A program made the position numbers and the translations under genes. Shown here in pieces: positions 8,987-17,397 of a DNA stretch of 64,000 nt. The DNA lies in NCBI RefSeq assembly GCF_003591485.1, contig NZ_QZCF01000001.1, positions 372,001-436,000 on the forward strand, in the 5' to 3' direction. The notes beneath the pieces were generated by a model. It saw only the letters and a program-made list of their open reading frames with translations. It had not been told where the DNA came from and searched no databases. Source of the stretch: Paenibacillus sp. 1011MAR3C5 (lineage in GTDB: Bacteria; Bacillota; Bacilli; Paenibacillales; Paenibacillaceae). Every line of letters starts with the position of its first letter. The first letter of the stretch is position 1.

Positions 8987-10420
8987 ATGTGGAAGCCCGA
9001 TCGCGACAGCGCGATCCCTCTCTATCGCCAAATCGCCGACCATCTGCATCAGATGGTCATTCACGGCGAATATCCTCCCGGAAGCCCGCTTCCTTCCGAG
9101 CGCAAGCTTGCGGAACAATTCGAAGTCAATCGGAGCACCGTCGTTCTCGCTTACGCTGAACTGCGTTCCCTGGGACTGGTTGAGAGCCGCCCTGGCAGCA
9201 AGACGCAGGTCAGCTCCAGTTGGAGCCCTGCCGCAAACCGAACACCAGAGTGGCATCGCTATGCCGAGAATGGCGGTTTCCTTCCGAACCTGCCTTTCTT
9301 GCGCCGGATCCGGGATGCGCTGGCGCAAGACGCCTCGATCATCGACTTTGCCAGCGGCAAGCTCTCCACCGATTTGTCGCCTATTCGGGAGATTAATGAC
9401 ATTATGCACAGCTGCACCTACCATCCCGACAATGGATCTGATGTCAGCCAAGGGTTTCCTCCGCTTCGGGAGGCGCTAGCTACCTTTCTGGAGCATAACC
9501 GCGGAATTCAAACATCCGCTTCTTCCATACTCATTACAAGCGGCTCCCAGCAATCGCTGTATCTGATTTCACAATGCCTGCTGTCTCACGGTGATGCCAT
9601 CGCGGTCGAGACGCCGTCATTCACCCGTTCGCTGTCCATGTTCCAGTCCGCCGGGCTGCGAATCCATCCGCTCCCGATGGACGAACAAGGAGTCCGCCCC
9701 GAGAGCATCCGCGAGCTGTACAGCCGGCATCGCATCAAGATGCTGTTCGTCAATCCCAACTTCCAGAATCCGACAGGCACGCTGCTGCAAGCCGATCGGA
9801 AGAAGCAGCTTCTGGATACGGCAAGCGAGCTGGGACTTCCGATCGTGGAGGACGATCCTCTCAGCTTAACGGCCTATAGCAACGACTATCCTTTGCCGAT
9901 TAGAGCTGAGGATGCCTCGTCCAACACCCTATATATCGGCTCCTTTTCCAAAATCGCTGCATCGGGCTTGCGCATCGGCTGGATCGTAGCTCCCAAATCC
10001 GTCATTTCACGGTTGGCCGACGCCAGAAGACAGATGGATATGGGATTCAGCGTCATTCCGCAGCAGATTGCTGCTGCCTTCATCAAGTCGCCGCTGTTTC
10101 TTCCGCATATGGAACGGCTTCGCAGCCAACTGCAGCAGAAGCTGGATCTATTAGTAACGGCGCTGCGCCACCACATGGATGGCCTCGTACAATTTTCGGT
10201 ACCGCAAGGAGGCATGCATCTGTGGTGCAGAGTTGTCCCCAAGGTCCATGACGGACGATTGCTGGACGAAGCGTTGAAGCGCAGTGTCGCATTTGTTCCG
10301 GGAAGCGTATACGGTGCTGAGCCCGGCTATATGCGGCTAACCTATGCACGCCCGCAGACTGAAGAAATTGAAGAAGGCATCAAGAAGCTGGCTGAGGCCC
10401 TCCGGGCAACAACAGAATAA
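8987..10420 (+). CDS. MocR/GabR-type transcriptional regulator (GntR HTH fused to aminotransferase fold)
   Basis: About 477 residues. Residues 10-75 are a GntR winged helix (PLYRQIADHL, LPSERKLAEQFEVNRSTV). After a linker, residues 115-470 form a fold type I aminotransferase-like domain with the PLP lysine in GSFSKIAASGLRIGW (Lys322) and the NPNFQNPTG motif. Such proteins bind pyridoxal phosphate, usually as its aldimine with an amine effector, and switch transcription rather than catalyse. ATG 8987 is chosen because AGGTG lies 5-9 nt upstream; an in-frame GTG at 8978 overlaps that site. The gene is divergent from the GT2 gene, and its targets may be that gene or itself. A strong terminator follows. 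Confidence 0.9.
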   Translation: MWKPDRDSAIPLYRQIADHLHQMVIHGEYPPGSPLPSERKLAEQFEVNRSTVVLAYAELRSLGLVESRPGSKTQVSSSWSPAANRTPEWHRYAENGGFLPNLPFLRRIRDALAQDASIIDFASGKLSTDLSPIREINDIMHSCTYHPDNGSDVSQGFPPLREALATFLEHNRGIQTSASSILITSGSQQSLYLISQCLLSHGDAIAVETPSFTRSLSMFQSAGLRIHPLPMDEQGVRPESIRELYSRHRIKMLFVNPNFQNPTGTLLQADRKKQLLDTASELGLPIVEDDPLSLTAYSNDYPLPIRAEDASSNTLYIGSFSKIAASGLRIGWIVAPKSVISRLADARRQMDMGFSVIPQQIAAAFIKSPLFLPHMERLRSQLQQKLDLLVTALRHHMDGLVQFSVPQGGMHLWCRVVPKVHDGRLLDEALKRSVAFVPGSVYGAEPGYMRLTYARPQTEEIEEGIKKLAEALRATTE

Positions 10421-10423
10421 CCG

Positions 10424-10467
10424 AAAAAAGCGCAGTACAAGGACAGAAACCTTGTGCTGCGCTTTTT
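10424..10467. terminator. Bidirectional intrinsic terminator
   Basis: AAAAAAGCGCAGTACAAGG pairs with CCTTGTGCTGCGCTTTTT around a short loop. The stem has A and T tracts on both sides, so it can end the MocR gene (+) and the converging siderophore importer operon (-). Confidence 0.85.
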
Positions 10468-10474
10468 CCTATAC

Positions 10475-11449
10475 CTACTTCCCTTTTCGAACAAGCAAGA
10501 TGTATAAGAAATAGGGCGCTCCGATTAGAGCGGTAATAATGCCTGCCGGAATCTCAAGCGGCGGAAGTATGATTCTTCCCAGCATATCAGCCGTCGCGAC
10601 AAGCACAGCTCCGAGCATTGCTGCGACCGGTACGGCATATCTGCTGTCCGAACCGACCAGCAGCCTCGCCAGCGGCGGAACGACAAGTCCGACAAATCCG
10701 ATCGTACCCGCAATCGCGACCGAGCTTGCGGCTAGTCCAACCGCAATGCCTAACAAAGCGAGCCGCGCAAGCTGAATGCGCATTCCGAGCCCTTTCACTG
10801 TATCTTCATCCAGTTGAAGCGTATTTAAGAGCCGATAGCACATCAGTGTTAGTAGTACGCCGACAACCGTCCAGGGCCAGAGGAGCTCCACATGTTGCCA
10901 AGAGCGGGCATACAGGCTTCCCTTCAACCATACAAGCGCTTGTGAGGAGGATAATGCAAATTTGACAATCATAAAGGTGATGAGCGCCTGGAAGCCAGTC
11001 GATAGGGCAACACCAGTCAAAGCCAGCCTCATGGGCCGGATGCCGCCGCGCTGATAAGATACCAGATAGACCAAAGCCGCTGCCAGTATAGCGCCGGCAA
11101 ACGCAGCAGCAGGCAGCACATGGGCACCCAGATGCGGGAATAAGAGCAGCACGATCACTGCGAACAATCCGCCTCCCGCCGAAATACCGATAATATCCGG
11201 CGCAGCGAGCGGATTTCGGGTTATGCCCTGCAGGATGGAACCGGAAACCGCCATATTGATGCCTACCAAAACCGCAATGAGGAGCCTTGGCAGCCGGTAT
11301 TTCAACACTAGCCACTCGCCAGTGCGCAGTTCCTCTATAATATCGGATACCGGTGTGCTGACTGCTCCAAGCCGGAGGCTGAGCACGGCCACAACGAGAA
11401 GCATCAATGACAGTCCTGCCATAATGAACAGAAATCTGCTTTTTCTCAT
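10475..11449 (-). CDS. Ferric siderophore ABC transporter, FecCD-family permease (second subunit)
   Basis: Integral membrane permease of 324 residues with about nine or ten hydrophobic segments. The FecCD signature is plain: RLPRLLIAVLVG, then LQGITRNPLAAPDIIGISAGG. With its partner permease it forms the channel through which a lipoprotein-delivered ferric siderophore enters, driven by an ATPase. No ATPase gene is in this operon; in Bacillus such importers often share an ATPase coded elsewhere. The start is ATG 11449, which overlaps the stop of the preceding gene in an ATGA junction; further upstream in-frame codons only read through that gene. Confidence 0.93.
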   Translation of the reverse strand: MRKSRFLFIMAGLSLMLLVVAVLSLRLGAVSTPVSDIIEELRTGEWLVLKYRLPRLLIAVLVGINMAVSGSILQGITRNPLAAPDIIGISAGGGLFAVIVLLLFPHLGAHVLPAAAFAGAILAAALVYLVSYQRGGIRPMRLALTGVALSTGFQALITFMIVKFALSSSQALVWLKGSLYARSWQHVELLWPWTVVGVLLTLMCYRLLNTLQLDEDTVKGLGMRIQLARLALLGIAVGLAASSVAIAGTIGFVGLVVPPLARLLVGSDSRYAVPVAAMLGAVLVATADMLGRIILPPLEIPAGIITALIGAPYFLYILLVRKGK

Positions 11450-12475
11450 GTCCGTCCCCCTTCTCGGCGACGCAGCAGGTAGAGGAAGAATGGAACGCCG
11501 AGTATAGCCGTTATGATGCCGACCGGGATATCGGCGGGGTAGAACAGCCATTGTGCCACAAAATCGGCCGATGACAGGAGCAGCGCACCCAATAGTGCGG
11601 ATAACGGAATCATACTACGATAGCTGATGCCGCCCAGCCGTCTCGCCATATGTGGAACAATGAGACCGATAAATCCAATCGGACCGGCTACAGCGACTGC
11701 GCTGCCTGTCAATACGATAACTAGCAGTCCCAGTAATCCCCGAATTCGCCGTACATGAACACCAAGCCCGCTGGCGATTTCTTCGCCCTGCATCAGCACA
11801 TTCAGCGTATTCGCCAGCAGGAATGCCGCAAGGATAACGGGCACGCCGAGCAGCCACACCAGATAATTGTCTCTCCATTCCGCGCCGGACAGCTTCCCGG
11901 CCATCCAGTACAGAATTTCGGTCAGTTGCGTTTCAAATAATAAAATAATGCCCGTCGTCATCGCGCCCATAAAGGCGCTAATCGCAACCCCAGCCAATAC
12001 GAGCCTGGAGGGATCGCTTCCGCTGAAACGAGAGAAAAAGTAAATGAGGATGCCGCTTACTGCCGCACCACACAAAGCAGCAACCAGAATGATGTCTGCG
12101 CTATTCCCCCCCGCCAAGGACCATCAGCGCAATGACTGCAAAGCAAGAAGCGCCTTGATTGAGTCCCATAATCTCGGGATCGGCAAGAAAATTGCGGGTT
12201 ACCGCCTGCAAGAGGCAACCTGCGATCGCCAGCGTAGCTCCCAAAGAAACCGCCAGCAGCAGTCTAGGCATCCGAATATGCCAAACCGTATAGGTTAGCA
12301 GCGTATCCTTCGTATCCGAGGAAGGAAAAAATAGTGGTTTCCAGGCAAAGCCGTTCACCTTGAATGTAACAGTCAGGCAAGCCACGCCAACCAGCAACAG
12401 GGCCAGAATGGCAAAAAGCAGCCGCAGGGAACCTCCTGACTGAAGTCCCCGCCGCTCTCTGTTCATGATGCTCAT
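11446..12475 (-). pseudogene. FecCD-family siderophore permease, frameshifted at a G7 tract
   Basis: Two reading frames together make one normal permease of about 342 residues. The first (from ATG 12475, AAGGAG nine nt upstream) codes the N-terminal third, including RMPRLLLAVSLG and LQAVTRNFLADPEIMGLNQG, and ends at TAG 12101 with VLGGGE. The second continues in another frame as GGNSADIILVAALCG through to 11446. They meet at seven consecutive C (+ strand, 12106-12112). With six bases the protein reads straight through as VLGGGNSADI. It may be a real null allele, a phase-variable or slippage-corrected gene, or a sequencing indel. Downstream, the second permease begins in an ATGA overlap and is intact. 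Confidence 0.85.
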
Positions 12476-12501
12476 CCATTCAATCTCCTTACTTGCATAA
12501 C

Positions 12502-13464
12502 CTAGTCTGCTTTCAGATGGAGGAGAAGCTCGTCCAAAATATGATTGGCTGCGATTGGTCCGCGTCCGCGTGCCCACAAATTGCGGTCAACCTCGATAAA
12601 GTGTCCGGCCTTTACGGACTTCAAATCCTGGTATAGCGGATTGGTTGTCAGTTTCTCCGTGCTGTCTCCATAGACCATTATGTAGTCCGGGTTAATTTCA
12701 TGAAGGCGCTCCAGCGTCATCTTGGTGCCTTCTCCCTTTCCTTCCAGCTTGGATATTTCTCCGTTAAAAGCATAATCGACTCCGGCGCTGCTCAGCAGCG
12801 ACCCGACAAAAGAGTCCTTGATCCAAACCGTAAATTCATCGTCAAAAAATCCGGCAACCACGATCGAAGGCTGCCCCTCGATTTGTCCCTTGACATCTTC
12901 GATCTTGGCTGTCAAATCCGCGATCACCTTGTCCGCTTCCGCTTCTTTGTTCAAGATGGCCCCAATGCTCTTCACATTGTCCAGTACTTGCGTGTAGCTC
13001 ACATCGTCTAATGCTACGGTAGAGGCGATGCCCTCAAGCTCGGCGCGAATCATGCTGTGACGATCCACACTCGCGATGATCAGATCAGGCTTGAGCGATT
13101 GGATAACCTCCAGGTTAGGCGCTTTGCGTTCGCCTACATCGGTTACGTCCGCTTGAATCGAGCCTTGCAAGTATTCCGGAATTTTGGTTGTGCCGACTCC
13201 GGCATTGCCGGCAGGCACGACGCCAAGGCTTGTCAATGTGTCAATAAACGAAAAATCCAGCGTCACAACCTTCTGTGGAACTTGCTCTCCTTCCCATGTT
13301 CCCCATTCATGATGGATACTGCTTCCCTTTACGGCCCCGTTATCTGCCGTTTTGCCTTGATTCGCGCCATTGCTTACCGCTCCCGTATTTTTGTCCGATC
13401 CACATGCCGATAGCACTATACTGAACGCTAGCATCAAGATCGCGAACATTTGAAATTTGCGCAT
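12502..13464 (-). CDS. Ferric siderophore-binding lipoprotein
   Basis: Solute receptor of the importer, anchored outside the membrane by a lipid. The 320-residue protein has a type II signal peptide ending in the lipobox LSAC (Cys about 21), a Ser/Asn/Gly-rich linker, then a two-lobed periplasmic-binding fold of the FepB/FeuA class (VVTLDFSFIDTLTSLGVVPAG, LKPDLIIAS, LHEINPDYIMVYG). The class binds ferric catecholate or hydroxamate complexes; the exact ligand cannot be told. It is the first gene of the operon, 27 nt before the first permease, with GGGGGAG before ATG 13464. A Fur box lies 25 nt upstream. Confidence 0.93.
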   Translation of the reverse strand: MRKFQMFAILMLAFSIVLSACGSDKNTGAVSNGANQGKTADNGAVKGSSIHHEWGTWEGEQVPQKVVTLDFSFIDTLTSLGVVPAGNAGVGTTKIPEYLQGSIQADVTDVGERKAPNLEVIQSLKPDLIIASVDRHSMIRAELEGIASTVALDDVSYTQVLDNVKSIGAILNKEAEADKVIADLTAKIEDVKGQIEGQPSIVVAGFFDDEFTVWIKDSFVGSLLSSAGVDYAFNGEISKLEGKGEGTKMTLERLHEINPDYIMVYGDSTEKLTTNPLYQDLKSVKAGHFIEVDRNLWARGRGPIAANHILDELLLHLKAD

Positions 13465-13488
13465 AATTTGCTCCCCCTTGGCCTCACC

Positions 13489-13507
13489 GTTAATGATTAT
13501 TATTCTC
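13489..13507 (-). promoter_or_regulatory. Fur box of the siderophore importer
   Basis: On the minus strand the 19 bases GAGAATAATAATCATTAAC match the Fur consensus GATAATGATAATCATTATC at 16 positions. The site is 25 nt before the lipoprotein start and overlaps plausible -10 sequences (AATAAT). It predicts iron-dependent repression of the operon. Confidence 0.8.
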
Positions 13508-13538
13508 AGTTACCGATTGTAATAGAAGGATCGCGCTT

Positions 13539-13577
13539 TGACATCATCCAGTTTCCAGCAATTGATACCATCCAGTT
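13539..13577 (-). promoter_or_regulatory. Direct repeat upstream of the importer promoter
   Basis: On the minus strand AACTGGATGRTRTCA occurs twice, starting 24 bp apart (13563-13577 and 13539-13553), with 13 of 15 positions identical. The pair lies 32-70 bp upstream of the Fur box. This placement suits an activator that binds direct repeats, such as the AraC-type siderophore sensor Btr upstream of Bacillus feuA. No such regulator is coded nearby, so the role is inferred. Confidence 0.4.
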
Positions 13578-13697
13578 GGCGCGCGGAATAGGATAAACCG
13601 GCTCCTGCGCCTTCTTTAAACGGGTCTGTTCTGTTTGCATTCGTAATGCCATACTGTGCAATGCAATCTCATCGTAATGTAAAAAATATAAAAATGC

Positions 13698-13726
13698 TTG
13701 ACCCGACTTTCTCATTGTGATATATT
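13698..13726 (+). promoter_or_regulatory. Sigma-A promoter of tRNA-Leu
   Basis: TTGACC, a 17-nt spacer and TATATT stand 22 nt before the tRNA, a near-consensus promoter with a short leader. Confidence 0.75.
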
Positions 13727-13748
13727 ATTTCATGTTGACACAATATAT

Positions 13749-13835
13749 GCGGTCGTGGCGGAATTGGCAGACGCGCTAGATTCAGGTTCTAGTGGTGTAA
13801 CAGCCGTGGAGGTTCGAGTCCTCTCGACCGCACCA
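13749..13835 (+). tRNA. tRNA-Leu (anticodon CAG)
   Basis: An 87-nt class II tRNA. Acceptor arms GCGGTCG and CGACCGC pair fully; the anticodon arm CTAGA-TTCAGGT-TCTAG gives CAG, which reads CUG. There is a long variable arm as in tRNA-Leu, the T-loop motif GGTTCGAGTCC, and CCA is encoded. It has its own promoter and terminator and stands alone. Confidence 0.97.
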
Positions 13836-13850
13836 TCTTAACAACGAACG

Positions 13851-13891
13851 AGCACTGAGTTTCCTCTCAAGGAAATTCAAGTGCTTTTTTT
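13851..13891 (+). terminator. Terminator of tRNA-Leu
   Basis: AGCACT-GAGTTTCC pairs with GGAAATTC-A-AGTGCT (one bulged A), followed by seven T. It is a strong intrinsic terminator 15 nt after the tRNA. Confidence 0.85.
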
Positions 13892-14111
13892 GATTCCTGG
13901 CTTCTGTCATGCAATGACAATGCCATAAGCCAAGCCAAAATTCCCTTTGTTTAAGATTACCCAATTTCCTCGTTTTTCTGTAACCGCTTCTTCCTCATGT
14001 TCCAATCTCGCTGTTATAGGCCGGATGTTTCCCACGGTTGTTAAAGCCATCTCAAAAGTTCAATTTCAGTAATCAGCAATTCTGCAAGCATGAGATCATC
14101 AAAATATAATT

Positions 14112-14130
14112 GATATTGATTTTCATTACC
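14112..14130 (+). promoter_or_regulatory. Fur-like box upstream of the DHA2 exporter
   Basis: GATATTGATTTTCATTACC matches the Fur consensus at 15 of 19 positions. It lies 131 nt before the exporter start, which is far but within range of a promoter in this long leader. It suggests, without proving, that the exporter answers to iron. Confidence 0.45.
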
Positions 14131-14151
14131 ACATAGGCTACAATCATTATT

Positions 14152-14165
14152 GTTTACTAGTAAAC
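14152..14165. promoter_or_regulatory. Perfect 14-bp palindrome, candidate operator
   Basis: GTTTACTAGTAAAC is self-complementary over all 14 bases in AT-rich DNA 96 nt before the exporter start. This form suits a dimeric MarR- or TetR-family repressor, which often controls DHA2 pumps. No such regulator gene adjoins it. Confidence 0.5.
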
Positions 14166-14261
14166 TAAATTTTATCGATATCGTTTATACAAACTGTAAA
14201 TATAAAAAAGTACTTAATTAATAGATAAACAAAATTAAGTGTATGATTGGTGGAAGCTGCT

Positions 14262-15752
14262 ATGGAAAATAAGAAATTAACCAACACGGAAGAACAGCAA
14301 ACTCAGAAGCCTATGAAGTTTATGCCTATGATTGTAGCGATTTTCATGGGAACTTTTCTGTCGCTGCTGAACAGCAATACAATTAATATCGCTTTACCGG
14401 TCTTGCAGGATGAATTTGCTTCCGACTTACATGTCGTGCAATGGACATTGACCGGCTTTATGCTGGCGCTTGGCACTTTCGCGCCTACAGCTGGCTATTT
14501 CGGCCAACGTTTCAGTTACAAGCGATTATATATTTTCGCTTTGCTCGGCATGACGGTTGCTTCCGTGCTATGCGCTTTGTCTTGGAACGCACCGATGCTC
14601 ATCGCCTTCCGCATTGTGCAAGGCGCATTCTGCGGTATTATCGTGCCGGCGTCGATGACTATGATATTCCAGATCATACCGCGACACCAGCAATCTGTCG
14701 CCATGAGCATCTGGATCGCCGCTTCGATCGTGGCACCAGCCATTGGACCGACTTTCGCGGGCTGGCTTATCCAGCACGGCTCCTGGAAGTGGCTCTTCTG
14801 GACCAATGTCCCGCTCGGGCTGCTAGCGATTGTAATTGCTTTTTTCTTCATTCCTTATTATCGTCTGAAAGTACCGAAGGGATTCGATTTATGGGGGCTT
14901 CTGACGGTCATCGCCGCAAGCTCGCTGCTGCTGATTACGTTGTCGCAAGGCGCTAGCTGGGGATGGGGTTCGACCAGCACCCTGCTTTGTCTGGGGGGCG
15001 GGCTGCTCGCGCTGGCTCTGTTTCTTTGGCGGGAGATGTCAATCGAGTCGCCGCTTCTACAGCTCAAGGTGTTTCTGAACCGGCGGTTCACGTCGACGTT
15101 GATCTTGCTGTGTATCGTGATGGTCAACTTTTTTTCGGGTATGCTCCTTGTTCCCGTCTTCCTGCAAAATGTTCAGGGACATTCGCCGCTTGAAACGGGA
15201 GTAATTCTGCTTCCCTCTACACTTGCTATGGCGATTATGTCCTTAGTTGTCGGACGGCTGTACAAAAGGGTTGGCCCTATGCCGCTGCTGCTTCTTGGCG
15301 TATTGTTGATGGCAGCGGGAAATTTGCCGCTCGCTTGGCTGCAGATTGACAGTTCACCCGCTTATACACTCTTGTGGATGACGGTCCGCAGTCTAGGGCT
15401 GGCTCTGGTTCTGATGCCAGCGACAACAGCCGGGATGGAGGAGATTTCCCGCGAGTTCATCGGTCACGCCTCCTCCATTCAAAACTGGCTGAGGAATGTA
15501 TTTGTAGCGTTCGGTGTGGCTTTGTTCACCACCCTGCTATCGTCCCGTACTGCTGATCACACCGCAAGGTTGATTGATGGTGACACTGGACCGAATTTGG
15601 CCCGGATGTCCACAACGATGGGCATCAACGACTTGAACCTCTTATCCACGCTTATTGTGGTACTGGCACTGCCATTTGTTTTTGCCATTCACTCAAAACG
15701 GAAGAAAATAGGGAGGACGGACGGCCCCTTTAGCGATCCCGTTCAGCAATAG
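14262..15752 (+). CDS. DHA2-family (EmrB/QacA-type) MFS exporter
   Basis: Proton-driven exporter of 496 residues with about 14 membrane segments, the DHA2 number. Visible motifs are the segment 1 stretch LLNSNTINIALPVLQ (normally D-x-T-I-V-N-V-A-L-P), GYFGQRFSYKRLY (motif A region), RIVQGAFCG, and GPTFAGWLIQHGSWKWLFWTN (motif C plus the following loop). Asn replaces the usual Asp in the segment 1 motif. ATG 14262 has GGTGG eight nt upstream; an in-frame TTG at 14247 lacks a site. Substrates are unknown. The upstream Fur-like box raises the idea of siderophore export, though drug efflux is equally plausible. A stem-loop shared with the converging gene follows. Confidence 0.9.
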   Translation: MENKKLTNTEEQQTQKPMKFMPMIVAIFMGTFLSLLNSNTINIALPVLQDEFASDLHVVQWTLTGFMLALGTFAPTAGYFGQRFSYKRLYIFALLGMTVASVLCALSWNAPMLIAFRIVQGAFCGIIVPASMTMIFQIIPRHQQSVAMSIWIAASIVAPAIGPTFAGWLIQHGSWKWLFWTNVPLGLLAIVIAFFFIPYYRLKVPKGFDLWGLLTVIAASSLLLITLSQGASWGWGSTSTLLCLGGGLLALALFLWREMSIESPLLQLKVFLNRRFTSTLILLCIVMVNFFSGMLLVPVFLQNVQGHSPLETGVILLPSTLAMAIMSLVVGRLYKRVGPMPLLLLGVLLMAAGNLPLAWLQIDSSPAYTLLWMTVRSLGLALVLMPATTAGMEEISREFIGHASSIQNWLRNVFVAFGVALFTTLLSSRTADHTARLIDGDTGPNLARMSTTMGINDLNLLSTLIVVLALPFVFAIHSKRKKIGRTDGPFSDPVQQ

Positions 15753-15758
15753 AAAAAA

Positions 15759-15799
15759 CGATGACCGCTCTTCGGAACAAATCCGGGCAGCGGTCATCG
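15759..15799. terminator. Bidirectional terminator between exporter and anti-sigma gene
   Basis: CGATGACCGCT pairs perfectly with AGCGGTCATCG across a 19-nt loop. There is an A tract on the left and a short T run on the right, so it can serve both converging genes. Confidence 0.7.
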
Positions 15800-15808
15800 C
15801 CATTTTGA

Positions 15809-16774
15809 TTATGAAGCTGCAGGTTCATTCTTTGTAACATCGGCTTGTTCCATCTCATTCCACAAAGCCTGGTAGGCTTGCTCCTCCACCTGGAAAAAGA
15901 CAGGAGCCCCGACATACATCACATAGTTGTCCGGGAACAGCCACAGTTGTACTTCCGTACCGTCCTCCAGCGTCAGATACAGCATCTTCTGAAGCCGCTT
16001 ATCCTGATCATAGATCCCTTCCGCATTCAATCGATCCCGGTCAAACGGTTTTGCCTCGTACAGCGCCGCTACAAATGAATCGATAACGCCATCCGTTGCA
16101 AGCTCTCCGTATTCTGTCTTACTGTTGTACCAAGCATTATAGGGCTGCCAGGTTACGGATTGCACACGATCCTTCAGCTTTAGCTTTCCGATTAGATCCT
16201 CTCCTGTATGAATCGTAAGGCCATTCAATTTCTCGTACAGCTCGGCATAGATCTCACCGTTCTCTTCATGGTAGGACATAATGCGAAAGCCCTCGTCATA
16301 CCCATTCACCGCAAATATGTCCGTTACCCCGATGCTCGAAGCCAGCTCCTCATAATCCGTTTTTTTGCTCCATTCATCAATTCCGCCCTTCGTCCGTCCG
16401 AGCCGCTCGCCGCGCAGCTGCTTGGCATCGGCCGCCCCCATTCGGGTGCTCGTCTGGGTATAGATGTTGCCTTCATAGACGACCAGCCCGATCATATCTG
16501 CCGATGCGTTGCTTTTCTTCGGCAGCTTTATCTTAGGAATGACGACCGCGTCCGAAGCTGGCTGTACGAACAGATCCAGCGTATTCAGACGCTCCGGTCC
16601 AACCTGTGCTACTGCCCATACAATCAGGCATACCGCTGCCAAGGAAGCGGCACCATAGGTGATGAGGCGTTTGCGCTTCTTCGGAGCGCTTGCCGCCCGT
16701 CTAATACGTTCTTCCATCCCTTGCTCCGGCACGATCGAATCGATCGCTTCTTGATAGTCTTGCCGATTCATCAT
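15809..16774 (-). CDS. Putative membrane anti-sigma factor
   Basis: A 321-residue protein: short cytoplasmic N-terminus (1-35) with basic RRAASAPKKRKR, one membrane segment about 38-56 (YGAASLAAVCLIVWAVAQVG), and a large extracytoplasmic domain of about 260 residues that I do not recognise. The layout and the ATGA overlap with the ECF sigma gene just upstream argue for an anti-sigma role, holding the sigma factor at the membrane until a signal is sensed outside. The HxxxCxxC zinc motif of classic ZAS anti-sigmas is absent. The function is inferred from context. Confidence 0.7.
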   Translation of the reverse strand: MMNRQDYQEAIDSIVPEQGMEERIRRAASAPKKRKRLITYGAASLAAVCLIVWAVAQVGPERLNTLDLFVQPASDAVVIPKIKLPKKSNASADMIGLVVYEGNIYTQTSTRMGAADAKQLRGERLGRTKGGIDEWSKKTDYEELASSIGVTDIFAVNGYDEGFRIMSYHEENGEIYAELYEKLNGLTIHTGEDLIGKLKLKDRVQSVTWQPYNAWYNSKTEYGELATDGVIDSFVAALYEAKPFDRDRLNAEGIYDQDKRLQKMLYLTLEDGTEVQLWLFPDNYVMYVGAPVFFQVEEQAYQALWNEMEQADVTKNEPAAS

Positions 16775-17259
16775 TGCCCCTCTCCTTCCAAATCCAGCTT
16801 TAGCCGCTGCCTGCCGCGGTTCAGCCTCATCTTCGCCGCCGACTCGCTAATATGCAGAATGTCGGCAATTTCCTTCAAGCTATATTCTTCATAATAATAA
16901 AGATGGATAACGGCTCTGTAGCGGAATGGCAGCGCAAGCACCAGCTCTATTAACGGCTGTGCCGAGGTGTTGCCGCTTATGTCCGGCAACTCCGCTTTTT
17001 TGACCACTCGTCTGAACCAGGAGCTGCGGCGGATATTGCGGCAATGGTTCGTCACAACCCGGATCAGCCACGCTTTCTCATGCTCATCATCCCGGAATAT
17101 CGGAGCATGGTACAGCAGCTTGATGAATGCCTCTTGCATGGCTTCCTCCGCATCATGCGGATGGCCCAGATGAACCATCGCCAGCTTGTACAGCATCATG
17201 CCGTGTTTCTTATAGCTCTCTGTAAAATCCGCGCCCGGCCGGAGCGAGTTGCTATGCAT
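16771..17259 (-). CDS. ECF-family RNA polymerase sigma factor
   Basis: An extracytoplasmic-function sigma factor of 162 residues. Region 2 is DAEEAMQEAFIKLLY with HEKAWLIRVVTNHCRN; region 4 is LPFRYRAVIHLYYYEEYSLKEIADILHISESAAKMRLNR-like, the helix-turn-helix that reads the -35 element. ATG 17259 follows GGGGGCTCC. The gene overlaps the putative anti-sigma gene by 4 bp, so the two are one operon. ECF factors commonly drive their own promoter, but I could not identify one with confidence in the 84 nt between this start and the preceding terminator. Confidence 0.9.
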   Translation of the reverse strand: MHSNSLRPGADFTESYKKHGMMLYKLAMVHLGHPHDAEEAMQEAFIKLLYHAPIFRDDEHEKAWLIRVVTNHCRNIRRSSWFRRVVKKAELPDISGNTSAQPLIELVLALPFRYRAVIHLYYYEEYSLKEIADILHISESAAKMRLNRGRQRLKLDLEGEGQ

Positions 17260-17343
17260 AGTGGAGCCCCCTTTCCCTAAACACAACTATAGACGCCAAT
17301 CGGTCACATTTCGATACGAATAAATCCCGTTTATACAAAAAAA

Positions 17344-17380
17344 AAGCTTTCCCCGCGACCTAGATCGCAGCAGAAAGCTT
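17344..17380 (-). terminator. Terminator of the zinc-ribbon gene
   Basis: On the minus strand AAGCTTTC pairs with GAAAGCTT across a 21-nt loop and is followed by eight further T residues. It separates the zinc-ribbon gene from the sigma operon. Confidence 0.75.
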
Positions 17381-17397
17381 GAGTTGAAACATGTCTT

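Larger units (their letters stand above)
13892..14261. other. Gene-free region upstream of the DHA2 exporter
   Basis: About 370 bp that grows steadily richer in A+T toward the exporter start. It holds a Fur-like site and a 14-bp palindrome, listed separately. No open frame here has a credible ribosome site. Candidate -10 hexamers are many and I do not single one out. Confidence 0.5.

Noticed and set aside
13506..13715. A 69-codon minus-strand frame upstream of the siderophore operon.
   Set aside because: It lacks a ribosome site and family likeness and covers the direct repeats and Fur box, so it is regulatory DNA.
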